Part shown: positions 1-8,233 of the stretch, in pieces | How the letters are laid out: each line of letters starts with the position of its first letter | How positions within the stretch are numbered: position 1 is the first letter of the stretch | Source of the DNA: CAG-217 sp963638105 | GTDB taxonomy: Bacteria > Bacillota > Clostridia > Oscillospirales > Acutalibacteraceae | Length of the DNA: 64,000 nucleotides | Direction: 5' to 3' | Assembly (NCBI GenBank): GCA_963638105.1 | Contig: CAVHPP010000007.1 | Coordinates: 1-64,000, forward strand | The notes under the pieces: generated by a model | What the model was told of the DNA's origin: nothing | The model's input: only the letters and a program-made list of their open reading frames with translations | Databases searched by the model: none | Program-made: the position numbers and the translations under genes

Positions 1-9
1 CCGAGTGAA

Positions 10-82
10 TTGCACGCAGTGCAAGAGACACGAGGCTCCAAATGCGTCAGCATTTGGGAGAAACAGTCCGGGGGACTGTTTC
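10..82. repeat. Cluster of three perfect palindromes
   Basis: Three hairpin-forming inverted repeats stand side by side: TTGCAC/GTGCAA (10-24), CCAAATGC/GCATTTGG (38-57) and GAAACAGTCC/GGACTGTTTC (60-82). They run directly into the dispersed repeat at 81-150. No gene is visible here. The 1-273 stretch holds only these and the repeats listed next; it may include the transcription end of the ybaK unit. Confidence 0.7.
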
Positions 83-150
83 GTAGCGAGTGCATCAATC
101 CCTCCGTCAACGCCTTACGGCGTCGCCACCTCCCTTTACAAGGGAGGCTT
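81..150 (+). repeat. Dispersed intergenic repeat R1, fullest copy
   Basis: The copy carries, in order, TCGTAGCGAGTGCATCAATC, CCTCCGTC, a small GC hairpin (ACGCCTTACGGCGT), CCACC and the palindrome CCTCCCTTTACAAGGGAGG. The same string of modules recurs in reverse at 19058-19136 and in part at 8409-8530, 18413-18446, 18982-19042 and 25908-25941. It lies outside genes each time and encodes nothing. Confidence 0.75.
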
Positions 151-191
151 TGTTTTATATCTTTTCGGCGCGCTTGCGCGACTGAGGGATT

Positions 192-219
192 GCGGCCCGA
201 TGTGGGCATCGGACCCTAC
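192..219 (-). repeat. Dispersed repeat R4
   Basis: A GTAGGGT...GCCCACATCG...GC module read on the reverse strand. Related copies are at 25958-25985 and, more diverged, 35149-35175. The inner part (CGATG/CATCG) forms a hairpin. Confidence 0.6.
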
Positions 220-236
220 AAAAGAACAGAATCGCT

Positions 237-262
237 GTAGGGCGGGGGCTTGCTCCCGCCGT
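237..262 (+). repeat. Dispersed repeat R2
   Basis: A 25-26 bp GTAGGGCGGGGGCTTGCTCC-type repeat that folds as GGCGGG...CCCGCC. Further copies are at 6641-6666, 8306-8331, 26005-26029 and 41011-41036, with a worn copy at 51020-51044. All copies lie in intergenic DNA close to gene ends. Confidence 0.8.
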
Positions 263-273
263 ATAACCTCTCC

Positions 274-753
274 TCACCCCTTAATAATATCCGCCGGGGT
301 GACAGGCAGAGCCTGTTGCAGGGCAGACAAGGGCAATTCCACCTGGGCGCCCACCCGCCCGGCAGAGAAGAAAATGGTATCATAATCCGCCGCGGTTTGG
401 TGGATATAGGTGGGGAACTGTTTTTTCATACCAATGGGCGAACAGCCGCCGTGCACATAGCCGGTGCGGGGCAGCAGCTCCTTTTGGGGCAGCATTTCTA
501 CCGCCTTTTCACCGCAGGCGCGAGCCGCCTTTTTCAGGTCCAGCTCTTCCGCCACCGGCACCATAAACACAAAGAAGCCGCCGCTTTTGCCCCGGGTCAC
601 CAGGGTCTTAAACACCTGACCCGGATCTTGGCCCAACAGCCGTGCCACCTCCACGCCGTTCACCGTGGAATTGTCATAGGCGTAGTGGTTATAGGCCAGC
701 TTTTTGCTGTCCAGCACGCGCATTACATTGGTTTTCAGTTCCTTTTTTGCCAT
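274..753 (-). CDS. ybaK: Cys-tRNA(Pro)/aminoacyl-tRNA deacylase, YbaK/EbsC family
   Basis: A 159-residue protein covering the whole YbaK/ProX editing domain. The family hydrolyses Cys mischarged on tRNA-Pro in the cytoplasm. Recognisable stretches are KTNVMRVLD near the N-terminus, the VFKTLVTRG segment with a conserved Lys around residues 48-54, and the G(Y)VHGGCSPIGMKKQFP loop around 98-113, which is typical of the family. The start is ATG at 753 with only a weak GAAAGTGA upstream. It begins 14 bases after the DUF2804 gene and is probably co-transcribed with it. Function is from family resemblance; a more general editing deacylase cannot be excluded. Confidence 0.9.
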   Translation of the reverse strand: MAKKELKTNVMRVLDSKKLAYNHYAYDNSTVNGVEVARLLGQDPGQVFKTLVTRGKSGGFFVFMVPVAEELDLKKAARACGEKAVEMLPQKELLPRTGYVHGGCSPIGMKKQFPTYIHQTAADYDTIFFSAGRVGAQVELPLSALQQALPVTPADIIKG

Positions 754-767
754 CTTTTGTCACTTTC

Positions 768-1793
768 TTAATACTTATTATGTACTTTCTCCGCAAAGCA
801 AAGGAAGTCCTTCAGCACCACCTTGGTGCCGTCGTCCAGCACGGCGGTGCCGCTCATGCGGCCAAACACCTGGTGCTGGTCGGAGCAGATCAGCTTCACA
901 TCCAGCAGCGCCGCCCGGTCGATAATGGGCACAAAATCCATTTCAAACCGGCCGTCCGAGGAAGTGAACTTCCAGGGGTCCGTATAATTGTCGCTGATCA
1001 GGAAGGTCACATCGTCCAGCTTGTGCCCCACCCCATCGTAGAACAAAATATTCTCCGAGGCGGCAGAGGTGTCGCCAAAGCCGTAACCGATATTAAAGCC
1101 AAAGCGGTGGCCGTCCACCGTGCCGGAGCCGGAGCCCCAGTACCAGGTGTTGTCATAGGTCCACACGCCGCGACCCCAGTCCAAAGCGCCGTAGTCCGTG
1201 GCCGGGTCAAAGGTATAAATTTTGCCGTCAAACTCCACCTTGCCCCGGGCGCGCATACAATTGATCTTCTGATTATAATAGAACGCGTGGGGGTCCTCCA
1301 GCCAGGGCGTGGCGATCACCATGGTGTCCTGGGGCGGTTCCTCTAAGAAAATCTGCGCCCGCAGGGGCTTGCCGTTATAGAAATTCTTAAAGTGGCACTT
1401 GATCTCCCGCTGCTGAAAGTTCAAATTAAACTGCAAACCCAGTTTTTTGTCGCAGTAGCGGATACTGCCGCCGGAGGACACGGTGGGCATATGCAGCTTT
1501 CCCATAGGAAAGGCGTTCAAAATGGTCTCCGTGTGCTCAAAGGCGTTCTTAAAGTCCAAAAAAGTCACAGACTGCAAGCCGATGTACCCGTCGTCCGACA
1601 AGGTAAAGCACACGCCAAAGTCCCCGGAGGGCGACAGCACCGAATAGTAGTCCCATTCCTTAATGCGGGTGGGGCGCTTTTTAATATCCGCCCGATTGTA
1701 CAGCTGCAACGGCCGCCGAGACCAACCCGGCTCCTGCAAAACCCCATCCGGTCCCAGCAGCGGCTGGGTGGTGGTTACCTCATGATTGCGCAT
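768..1793 (-). CDS. DUF2804 family protein
   Basis: A 341-residue protein of the DUF2804 family, which has no established biochemical role. It has no signal peptide. The sequence is rich in Trp, Tyr and Gly in the middle (DYGALDWGRGVWTYDNTWYW at about 210-230), as in other members, which are thought to have a beta-sandwich fold related to carotenoid-hydratase-like (CrtC) proteins. I place the start at ATG 1793 (MRNHEV) rather than the ATG six codons upstream, because AAGGGGG lies 7-8 bases before it and would otherwise sit inside the reading frame. It is the first gene of a two-gene unit with ybaK. Confidence 0.8.
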   Translation of the reverse strand: MRNHEVTTTQPLLGPDGVLQEPGWSRRPLQLYNRADIKKRPTRIKEWDYYSVLSPSGDFGVCFTLSDDGYIGLQSVTFLDFKNAFEHTETILNAFPMGKLHMPTVSSGGSIRYCDKKLGLQFNLNFQQREIKCHFKNFYNGKPLRAQIFLEEPPQDTMVIATPWLEDPHAFYYNQKINCMRARGKVEFDGKIYTFDPATDYGALDWGRGVWTYDNTWYWGSGSGTVDGHRFGFNIGYGFGDTSAASENILFYDGVGHKLDDVTFLISDNYTDPWKFTSSDGRFEMDFVPIIDRAALLDVKLICSDQHQVFGRMSGTAVLDDGTKVVLKDFLCFAEKVHNKY

Positions 1794-1846
1794 AAATGAA
1801 TCCCCCTTCATAATGCAAAAAAGTGTATGGTTCGGTCAACAATATC

Positions 1847-1875
1847 ATCCTACCACAAACGGCAGCCATTTGCAA
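1847..1875 (-). promoter_or_regulatory. Sigma-A promoter of the DUF2804-ybaK unit
   Basis: On the reverse strand TTGCAA (1875-1870) and TAGGAT (1852-1847) are separated by 17 bp, about 50 bases before the DUF2804 start. Confidence 0.65.
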
Positions 1876-1882
1876 CGGGTAT

Positions 1883-2389
1883 TCAGTATTCGATCCCCCG
1901 CCGTGCCGGCGCGCCGGTATCAAAGGGGTGGCGTTCCTTGGTCATACGGGTAACATAATCGCACAGGGGCACCAAGTCCGCCGGTAGACTGTGGCCGGTC
2001 AAGATGATTTCGCGGTCCTTGCCCCGACGCTGTAAAAAATCTATCAAGCCTTGCCGGGGCAGCAGGTCACCGGCAAAGGCGTCCGCCCCCTCGTCCAGCA
2101 CCACCAAAAAGCAATCCGCCGACCGGGCGTCAATTTCCGTTAGCAGCCGGGCATAATCCGCTGCCAAGGCCGCCTGCTTCTCTGCCGTCACCGGGCAAAA
2201 CATTTGGAATTGCTCCCGGGGGAACAGGCACTGCACCCCCAGCCGCTTCAGCGCTGCCACCTCGCACGAGGAGCCGTCCTTATAAAACGATACAAAGAGC
2301 ACCGACTCCCCGGCACCTGCCGCGCGCACTGCTGCGCCCACCGCCGCCGTGGTCTTGCCCTTGCCGTCACCGTAATAAAGCTGTACCAT
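1883..2389 (-). CDS. cobO: Corrinoid adenosyltransferase (CobO/BtuR type)
   Basis: A 168-residue P-loop enzyme that transfers the 5'-deoxyadenosyl group of ATP to cob(I)alamin or cob(I)yrinate diamide. Residues 7-14 form the Walker A motif GDGKGKTT, and VVLDEGADAF (about 116-125) matches the family's acidic second motif. The sequence ends with the usual R(H)PFDxGAPARxGIEY tail. The length is slightly below the typical 175-200 residues because the N-terminal extension is missing. GGAGGT precedes ATG 2389. No other cobalamin genes are in the window, so the enzyme may serve corrinoid salvage rather than de novo synthesis. Confidence 0.92.
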   Translation of the reverse strand: MVQLYYGDGKGKTTAAVGAAVRAAGAGESVLFVSFYKDGSSCEVAALKRLGVQCLFPREQFQMFCPVTAEKQAALAADYARLLTEIDARSADCFLVVLDEGADAFAGDLLPRQGLIDFLQRRGKDREIILTGHSLPADLVPLCDYVTRMTKERHPFDTGAPARRGIEY

Positions 2390-2415
2390 TTTGCCACCTC
2401 CGTCTTTCTGTTACC

Positions 2416-2444
2416 AGTATAACCCGCACCCGGGGCTGTGTAAA
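2416..2444 (-). promoter_or_regulatory. Sigma-A promoter of cobO
   Basis: Reverse-strand TTTACA (2444-2439) and TATACT (2421-2416) with a 17 bp spacer, just upstream of the cobO ribosome binding site. Confidence 0.7.
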
Positions 2445-2514
2445 GAAAAACCGCGGTATAAAGCCAAAAAAATTGCAGTTCCACGGAGCGTGGACAACTT
2501 CCACCGTCCACCTG

Positions 2515-2543
2515 TTGCAAAGATCTGTCCTTTCTGCTACAAT
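2515..2543 (+). promoter_or_regulatory. Sigma-A promoter of the XRE regulator gene
   Basis: TTGCAA (2515-2520) and TACAAT (2538-2543) are 17 bp apart. The promoter diverges from that of cobO. Confidence 0.7.
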
Positions 2544-2597
2544 AAAACCGTAAACAAGGGAAAGGAGAGCGGGAACCACGGTCCCCGCACCGCAGAT

Positions 2598-3287
2598 ATG
2601 GACGCAAAAGAGATTGGGCGCACCATCAGCACCCACCGCAAGGCGCTGGGGCTGACTCAAATGCAGCTGGCGGCCCAGTTGCAGGTTAGCAACCGCACCG
2701 TCTCCAAGTGGGAGAACGGCGACGGCTTTCCGGATATTTCGCTGCTGCCGGGACTGGCCGCTGCCCTGGACATCACCATTGACGAACTGCTTACCGGGGA
2801 AGTACCGGCACAGATTCAGCAGAGCGTCAGCGCCGCAGAAGCCCGCCGTGCCCAAGGCCGCTACCAGGTGGCCAAGATCGTGGCCGGCGCACTGTTGGTG
2901 GCAGGCAGCGTGATCGGGCTGATCACCGAGGTGCGGCTGTTTTGGGTCAAGCCCTTTTATATGTTTATTGAGATTTACCTGCTGGTGCTGGCCTTTGTGC
3001 TGGTAGTGGTAGGAGCCATGGTTTTTCTCATCGGGCTGGTGCGCTACCGCACGGAGATGCAACACCTGAACACAGCCAACCGGATAGAGGCTCTGGCGGC
3101 GCTGGCAGGCGCCGGGCTGTTTCCCCTCTTTACCGTGCTGCGTTTTCTCCACGCTTACACCCGACCGGGCATGGCGGTATTCCTCGTGCTGCTGGCGGTA
3201 GCTGTGGGGCTGTGGGTTTGGCGACTGGCGGCGGACTGCAAAAAGCTGCAGGCAGAAAAAAGCCATTCCATCGCAGAGAAAGACTGA
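2598..3287 (+). CDS. XRE-family DNA-binding protein with C-terminal membrane segments
   Basis: A 229-residue protein. Residues 5-60 form a Cro/CI-type helix-turn-helix (GLTQMQLAAQLQVSNRTVSK, then WENGDGFPDISLLPGLAAAL and DITIDELL). Four hydrophobic segments follow (about 92-113, 120-150, 165-185, 195-215), so the regulator is anchored in the membrane. This architecture is common in Firmicutes and is thought to couple a membrane event to transcription, but targets are unknown. The start is the first ATG after the promoter; the best purine-rich site (AAAGGAGAG at 2561-2569) is about 30 bases away, so the start is not well supported by spacing. In-frame codons further upstream would lie in the promoter. 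Confidence 0.8.
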   Translation: MDAKEIGRTISTHRKALGLTQMQLAAQLQVSNRTVSKWENGDGFPDISLLPGLAAALDITIDELLTGEVPAQIQQSVSAAEARRAQGRYQVAKIVAGALLVAGSVIGLITEVRLFWVKPFYMFIEIYLLVLAFVLVVVGAMVFLIGLVRYRTEMQHLNTANRIEALAALAGAGLFPLFTVLRFLHAYTRPGMAVFLVLLAVAVGLWVWRLAADCKKLQAEKSHSIAEKD

Positions 3288-3313
3288 TTTTGTCAAAAAA
3301 ATAGAACTGGCTA

Positions 3314-3342
3314 TTGATTTGGCGGGCACTTTCCAGTATAAT
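3314..3342 (+). promoter_or_regulatory. Sigma-A promoter of the DUF1846 gene
   Basis: TTGATT (3314-3319), 17 bp spacer, TATAAT (3337-3342). Initiation would be near 3349, only a few bases before the hairpin at 3355. Confidence 0.75.
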
Positions 3343-3354
3343 ATATAAGTACAG

Positions 3355-3382
3355 ACGGTTGTACAGGCGTACAGCCGTTTTT
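3355..3382 (+). terminator. Terminator-like hairpin between promoter and DUF1846 gene
   Basis: ACGGTTGTAC and GTACAGCCGT pair over 10 bp (one G-U) around a 4-base loop and are followed by five T. It could end transcription from the XRE gene, or act as a 5' hairpin or attenuator on the transcript starting at about 3349. Confidence 0.6.
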
Positions 3383-3417
3383 CTTATTTTAATGTTCGCG
3401 CGGTAAGTAGAGGGAAT

Positions 3418-4896
3418 ATGAAAAAACAAGGTTTTGACAATCAAAAATATTTAGAGATGCAATCCGGCCGTATTCGGGAGCGGATTGCCGAATTTGGCGG
3501 CAAGCTGTACCTGGAATTCGGCGGCAAGCTGTTTGACGACTACCACGCCAGCCGGGTGCTGCCGGGCTTTCAGCCGGACAGCAAGCTGCAAATGCTGTTG
3601 CAACTGAAGGACCAGGCGGAGATCGTCATTGTAGTCAGCGCCCAGGATATTGAGAAGGACAAGGTGCGTGGCGATCTGGGCATTACCTATGATATAGACA
3701 CCCTGCGGCTGATCGAGGCTTTCCGTTCCAAGGGGCTGACCGTCAGCTCGGCGGTGCTCACCAAGTACGCCCCCTCCCCCAAGCTGGACGCCTTTGAGGC
3801 ACGGTTGCAGGCGGCAGGTGTGGCGGTGTACCACCACTATCTGATCGACGGCTACCCGGCCAGCATCAGCAAAATCGTCAGTGACGCCGGTTACGGCAAA
3901 AATGATTATATTGAAACCCGGCGCTCCCTGGTCATCATCACCGCCCCCGGTCCGGGCAGCGGCAAGATGGCCACCTGCCTGTCCCAGCTGTACCATGAGA
4001 ATCGGCGGGGCATTAAGGCCGGGTACGCAAAATTTGAGACCTTCCCCATTTGGAACATTCCTCTGAACCATCCGGTGAACCTGGCCTACGAGGCTGCCAC
4101 CGCCGATCTGGGGGATGTAAATATGATCGACCCCTGGCACCTGGAGGCCTACGGCCGGACCACGGTGAACTACAACCGGGATGTGGAGATCTTCCCGGTG
4201 CTGAAAGCCACGTTTGAAAAGATCTACGGCACCTGCCCCTACCAGTCCCCCACGGATATGGGGGTCAATATGGCCGGCAACTGCATTGTGGACGACGAGG
4301 CCGTTTGCACCGCCGCCAAAGAGGAAATCCTGCGCCGCTACTTTACCGCCTGCTGCAACGCGCTGCGAGGCAAGGAATGCAGCGACGAAATTTATAAATT
4401 GGAACTGCTGCTGGGCCAAGCCGGACTGAGTACCGACGATCGAGCCTGTGCGGCAGCTGCGGCCCGGACTGCGGCAAACACCGGCACGCCCTGCGCCGCC
4501 ATTGAACTGGAAAACGGCGACTTGATCACCGGCAAAACCACCGAGCTGCTGGGCTGCGCCAGCGCTATGCTGCTCAACGCCTTAAAGCACCTGGGCGGTA
4601 TTCCGGACGAAACATTGCTGATCTCGCCGCAGGTGATCCGTCCCATTCAGGCGCTAAAGACCCGCCACCTGGGCAGCCGCAATCCCCGACTGCATACGGA
4701 CGAGGTGCTCATCGCCCTGTCTATGTGCGCGGTGACGGACCCCAACGCCGCCTTGGCGCTGGAACAACTGGGCAAGCTGCAGGACTGCGAAGTGCACTGC
4801 TCCGTGCTGCTGTCCTCCGTGGATGAGAACACGCTGAAAAAGCTGGGCGTGCACCTGACCTGCACTGCAAAAAGCGACAAAAAGGTCATTTACTGA
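3418..4896 (+). CDS. DUF1846 family protein
   Basis: A 492-residue soluble protein matching the whole length of the DUF1846 family, whose members are near 500 residues and of unknown function. Recognisable stretches are GFDNQKYLEMQS at the N-terminus, KYAPSPKLDAFEARL and GPGSGKMATCLSQLYHE (about 178-194), which looks like a phosphate-binding loop and suggests nucleotide binding. GAGGG precedes ATG 3418 at good distance. The gene stands alone with its own promoter; the 43 bases before pyrG contain no terminator, so read-through into pyrG is possible. Confidence 0.85.
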   Translation: MKKQGFDNQKYLEMQSGRIRERIAEFGGKLYLEFGGKLFDDYHASRVLPGFQPDSKLQMLLQLKDQAEIVIVVSAQDIEKDKVRGDLGITYDIDTLRLIEAFRSKGLTVSSAVLTKYAPSPKLDAFEARLQAAGVAVYHHYLIDGYPASISKIVSDAGYGKNDYIETRRSLVIITAPGPGSGKMATCLSQLYHENRRGIKAGYAKFETFPIWNIPLNHPVNLAYEAATADLGDVNMIDPWHLEAYGRTTVNYNRDVEIFPVLKATFEKIYGTCPYQSPTDMGVNMAGNCIVDDEAVCTAAKEEILRRYFTACCNALRGKECSDEIYKLELLLGQAGLSTDDRACAAAAARTAANTGTPCAAIELENGDLITGKTTELLGCASAMLLNALKHLGGIPDETLLISPQVIRPIQALKTRHLGSRNPRLHTDEVLIALSMCAVTDPNAALALEQLGKLQDCEVHCSVLLSSVDENTLKKLGVHLTCTAKSDKKVIY

Positions 4897-4948
4897 TCGA
4901 CCCAATATCATTTTATATACAGACTACAACACAGAAAGGGTGATTTCA

Positions 4949-6571
4949 TTGGGCAAAACCAAGTATATCTTCATTACCGGCGGCGTTGTCAGCGGGCTGG
5001 GTAAGGGCATTACCGCCGCTTCCCTGGGCCGACTGCTTAAGTCCAGAGGGCTAAAGGTCACCGCGCAGAAGCTGGACCCGTACCTGAATGTGGACCCGGG
5101 CACCATGAACCCGGTACAGCACGGCGAGGTATTCGTTACCGACGACGGTGCGGAAACGGACCTGGACCTGGGGCACTACGAGCGCTTTATTGACGAGTCC
5201 CTGAGCCAAAACTCCAACCTGACCTCCGGACGCGTGTACTGGAAAGTGATCACCGACGAGCGCAAGGGCGTGTACGGCGGCCAAACCATTCAGATCATTC
5301 CCCATGTGACCAATGAGATCAAGCGTTCCATCGCCCGCAACGCAGACACCGGCGCCGATGTGTGTCTGGTAGAGATCGGCGGCACCGTAGGCGATATTGA
5401 GAGCCAGCCGTTTTTGGAGGCCATTCGCCAATTTGCCGTGGAGGCCGGGCGAGAGAACTGCCTGTTTATCCATGTGACCTTGGTGCCGTACCTGGCCGCC
5501 TCCGATGAGCTGAAAAGCAAGCCCACCCAGCACAGCGTAAAAGAAATGCTTTCCATCGGCATCAATCCGGATATTATCGTTTGCCGCACAGAGCACCCGC
5601 TGACGGATGAGATCAAGCACAAGATCTCCCTGTTCTGCAATGTGAACCCGGAGTGCGTTATTGAAAATAACAACTGCGACATTCTCTATGCCGTGCCCAT
5701 GATGCTCCATGAGCAGCACATGGACGATGTGGTCATCCGCAAGCTGGGCATTGACTGCCCCGGCGCGCCGGACCTCACCGACTGGCAGGAGATGCTGGAC
5801 GCGCTGCGCCACCCGGTACAGACGGTCAAAATCGGTCTGGTGGGCAAATATGTGGAGCTGCACGACAGCTATATCAGCGTGAACGAGGCGCTGAAGCACG
5901 GCGGCATTGCCACCCACAGCGCCGTGGATATTCACTGGATCGACTCGGAGACCCTGGAGGGCGACGATGTGGATCTGGACGCCATCTTGGGCGATATGGA
6001 CGGCATTTTGGTGCCCGGCGGCTTTGGCTCCCGGGGCATAGAAGGCAAAATCAACGCCTGCCGCTACGCCCGCACCCACGGCGTACCCTACCTGGGGATC
6101 TGCCTGGGTATGCAGATTGCCATTATTGAATTTGCCCGGAATGTGCTGGGCATGGCAGACGCTAACTCGGCAGAGATCGACCCGTCCACCACCCACCCGG
6201 TGATCGATATTTTACCGGAGCAAAAGGATGTAACGGACATGGGCGGCACCATGCGCCTGGGTCAGTACCCCTGCACCCTGAACCCGGAGTCCAAGGCCTA
6301 TGGCCTGTACGGCGCCTCTATGATCTATGAGCGCCACCGCCACCGCTACGAGGTGAACAATGATTATCGCCCGGATCTGCTTAATGGGGGCATGATCTTT
6401 GCCGGCACTTCGCCGGATAACCACATTGTAGAGATGGTAGAGATCCCGGATCACCCCTGGTTCGTGGCCGGCCAGTTCCACCCGGAATTCAAGAGCCGTC
6501 CCAACCGCCCGCACCCGCTGTTCCGCGGTTTCGTCACCGCTGCCGCAGCGCGTATGAACAGCAAGAAATAA
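4949..6571 (+). CDS. pyrG: CTP synthase
   Basis: A 540-residue enzyme that aminates UTP to CTP with glutamine. The N-terminal synthetase domain opens with KYIFITGGVVSGLGKG, the ATP-binding loop. The C-terminal class I glutamine amidotransferase carries YLGICLGMQ with the nucleophilic Cys and FHPEF with the catalytic His and Glu. I favour TTG 4949 as start because AAAGGGTGA (4935-4943) is then well spaced, and the protein begins MGKTKYIF as in relatives; GTG 4940 lies inside that binding site. A terminator follows at once. Confidence 0.96.
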   Translation: MGKTKYIFITGGVVSGLGKGITAASLGRLLKSRGLKVTAQKLDPYLNVDPGTMNPVQHGEVFVTDDGAETDLDLGHYERFIDESLSQNSNLTSGRVYWKVITDERKGVYGGQTIQIIPHVTNEIKRSIARNADTGADVCLVEIGGTVGDIESQPFLEAIRQFAVEAGRENCLFIHVTLVPYLAASDELKSKPTQHSVKEMLSIGINPDIIVCRTEHPLTDEIKHKISLFCNVNPECVIENNNCDILYAVPMMLHEQHMDDVVIRKLGIDCPGAPDLTDWQEMLDALRHPVQTVKIGLVGKYVELHDSYISVNEALKHGGIATHSAVDIHWIDSETLEGDDVDLDAILGDMDGILVPGGFGSRGIEGKINACRYARTHGVPYLGICLGMQIAIIEFARNVLGMADANSAEIDPSTTHPVIDILPEQKDVTDMGGTMRLGQYPCTLNPESKAYGLYGASMIYERHRHRYEVNNDYRPDLLNGGMIFAGTSPDNHIVEMVEIPDHPWFVAGQFHPEFKSRPNRPHPLFRGFVTAAAARMNSKK

Positions 6572-6589
6572 GCGCAATAAATATGCCAA

Positions 6590-6627
6590 ACACCCTTATG
6601 ACCTGCAAGAGCCATAGGGGTGTTTTT
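6590..6627 (+). terminator. Terminator of pyrG
   Basis: ACACCCTTATG pairs with CATAGGGGTGT (11 bp, one G-U) and is followed by four further T. Confidence 0.85.
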
Positions 6628-6640
6628 GCGTATAAAGGAG

Positions 6641-6691
6641 CGGCGGGAGCAAGCCCCCGCCCTACGGTAGGGGCGGCAATCTGCCGCCCGC
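6641..6691 (-). repeat. Repeats R2 and R3 in tandem
   Basis: R2 (reverse orientation) at 6641-6666 is followed by R3, GTAGGGGCGGCAATCTGCCG plus CCC, at 6667-6691. R3 recurs at 40971-40994, again next to an R2 copy (41011-41036). Confidence 0.75.
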
Positions 6692-6726
6692 AAAAAAAGC
6701 AGGGAACGGTGTGTACCGTTCCCTGC
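6692..6726 (-). terminator. Terminator of the NfeD/SPFH operon
   Basis: GCAGGGAACGGT and ACCGTTCCCTGC pair perfectly over 12 bp with a 4-base loop; on the reverse strand seven T follow. Confidence 0.9.
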
Positions 6727-6752
6727 TCCCATTTTTATACCCTTTTATCCGT

Positions 6753-7676
6753 TTATTTCTGTACGGCAGACACAACGCCCTCTGCCAAACCGGCAAGGCC
6801 TTGAATTTCCGACGGAATGATGATCTTGGTGGCCTGACCGTCGGCAGCCTTGGAAAATGCCTCCAGCGCTTTCAGCTTAATCACCGCGTCACCGGCGTTG
6901 GCGTCATTGAGCAGACGAATAGCGTCTGCGGTAGCCTTTTGCACCGCCTCAATGGCCGCAGCCTCACCTTCGGCCTCGCGAATTTTCGCTTCTTTCACAG
7001 CCTCGGCGTGGAGAATGGCTGCCTGCTTCTCTGCCTCTGCTTCCAGAATCTTGGACTCCTTGTGCCCCTCGGCTACCAAAATACGGCTTTGCTTCTCACC
7101 CTCGGCGGTCAAGATGGCCTCACGGCGCTGGCGCTCCGCTTTCATTTGCTTTTCCATAGCGTCCTGAATTTCCCGGGGCGGGATAATGTTTTTCAACTCC
7201 ACCCGGTTCACCTTAATACCCCAGGGGTCCGTGGCCTCGTCCAAAATTACCCGAATTTTGGTATTGATGGTGTCGCGGGAAGTGAGGGTGCTGTCCAGCT
7301 CCATCTCGCCGATAATATTACGCAGAGTGGTGGCAGACAGGTTCTCAATGGCAGAAATGGGGCTTTCCACACCGTAGGTGTACAGCTTGGGGTCCGTGAT
7401 CTGGAAGAACACCACCGTGTCGATCTGCATGGTCACATTGTCCTTGGTGATCACCGCCTGGGGCTTAAAGTCCACTACCTGCTCCTTAAGAGAAACGGTC
7501 TTGGCAATCCGGTCAATAAACGGAATTTTTACATGCAAACCGGTCTCCCAGGTGGCGTAGAAAGTGCCCAGCCGCTCCAAAACGAATGCCTTGGACTGGG
7601 GCACTACACGAATGTTGGCCAGCACCAGCGCGATCAGCGCCAAAATGACCACAGCTAAAATGATCCACTTTAACAT
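6753..7676 (-). CDS. SPFH/Band 7 membrane protein (stomatin/QmcA type)
   Basis: A 307-residue protein with one N-terminal membrane helix (residues 3-22), a Band 7/SPFH domain (about 24-190, VPQSKAFVLERLGTF and VDFKPQAVITKDNVTM), and a long Ala/Glu-rich coiled coil (about 180-265). Such proteins oligomerise as rings or scaffolds in the inner leaflet. It follows an NfeD gene, the standard partner, with 50 bases between. AAAGGAGAA precedes ATG 7676. A role in membrane microdomains or protease control is inference from the family. Confidence 0.93.
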   Translation of the reverse strand: MLKWIILAVVILALIALVLANIRVVPQSKAFVLERLGTFYATWETGLHVKIPFIDRIAKTVSLKEQVVDFKPQAVITKDNVTMQIDTVVFFQITDPKLYTYGVESPISAIENLSATTLRNIIGEMELDSTLTSRDTINTKIRVILDEATDPWGIKVNRVELKNIIPPREIQDAMEKQMKAERQRREAILTAEGEKQSRILVAEGHKESKILEAEAEKQAAILHAEAVKEAKIREAEGEAAAIEAVQKATADAIRLLNDANAGDAVIKLKALEAFSKAADGQATKIIIPSEIQGLAGLAEGVVSAVQK

Positions 7677-7726
7677 ACAAATTCTCCTTTTCTTTCATTC
7701 TATATAGATAAAAATGGATAACAAGA

Positions 7727-8176
7727 TCAGTCCTTGCCCACCGGGGCTTTGGCCGGGCGCACCATCAACTTCACACCCTCAATGCGATCCACCACCACCG
7801 TGGTGCCGGCGGCAATGGGCGCGCCGTCCGTACTGCGGGCAGACCATACGCTGCCGCACACCTTGACCTGCCCGGCAGCGGCCGAATTGTCAATATCTTC
7901 CAGCACCACGCCGGTTTGGCCCACACAGCGGTCTGCGTTGGTGGCCTGCGTGCGGGGGCGCAGATATTTCTTAACCAGCGGTTTGGTGACCAGCAGCGCC
8001 GCCACGGACACCGCCACAAACAGTACTCCCTGGAGCCAAACAGCCCCGCCACAGGCTGCCGCAACGGCCGCAGCCACTGCGCCCAGCACAAACCAAATAG
8101 ACACCAGTTGGGCGGTAATCCCCTCCAGCACGCCAAATACTACGGCGGCAAGGATCCATATATACAGCATTTGCAT
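7727..8176 (-). CDS. NfeD-like membrane protein
   Basis: A 149-residue short-form NfeD protein without the ClpP-like protease domain. Three or four hydrophobic segments occupy the first 80 residues (LYIWILAAVVFGVLEGITAQ onward). After these comes the small beta-barrel NfeD OB-fold domain (GQTGVVLEDI to VDRIEGVKLMVRP, about 85-145). The start is ATG 8176: GAGGAGG lies nine bases upstream, whereas upstream in-frame codons fall in the promoter. It is first in an operon with the SPFH protein, and the two families are known to act together. Confidence 0.9.
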   Translation of the reverse strand: MQMLYIWILAAVVFGVLEGITAQLVSIWFVLGAVAAAVAAACGGAVWLQGVLFVAVSVAALLVTKPLVKKYLRPRTQATNADRCVGQTGVVLEDIDNSAAAGQVKVCGSVWSARSTDGAPIAAGTTVVVDRIEGVKLMVRPAKAPVGKD

Positions 8177-8233
8177 GGGCTGCAACCTCCTCTCGGTGCA
8201 AAAAGCGGTAAACCGCCCCGATTTTCTGCTCTC

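Noticed and set aside
81..150. CRISPR array made of the repeated hairpins
   Set aside because: Copies are dispersed, modular and not regularly spaced, and no cas genes are present.
1883..2389. Start of a cobalamin biosynthesis cluster or B12 riboswitch
   Set aside because: Only cobO is present and its leader is short with no cobalamin-riboswitch B12-box motif seen.
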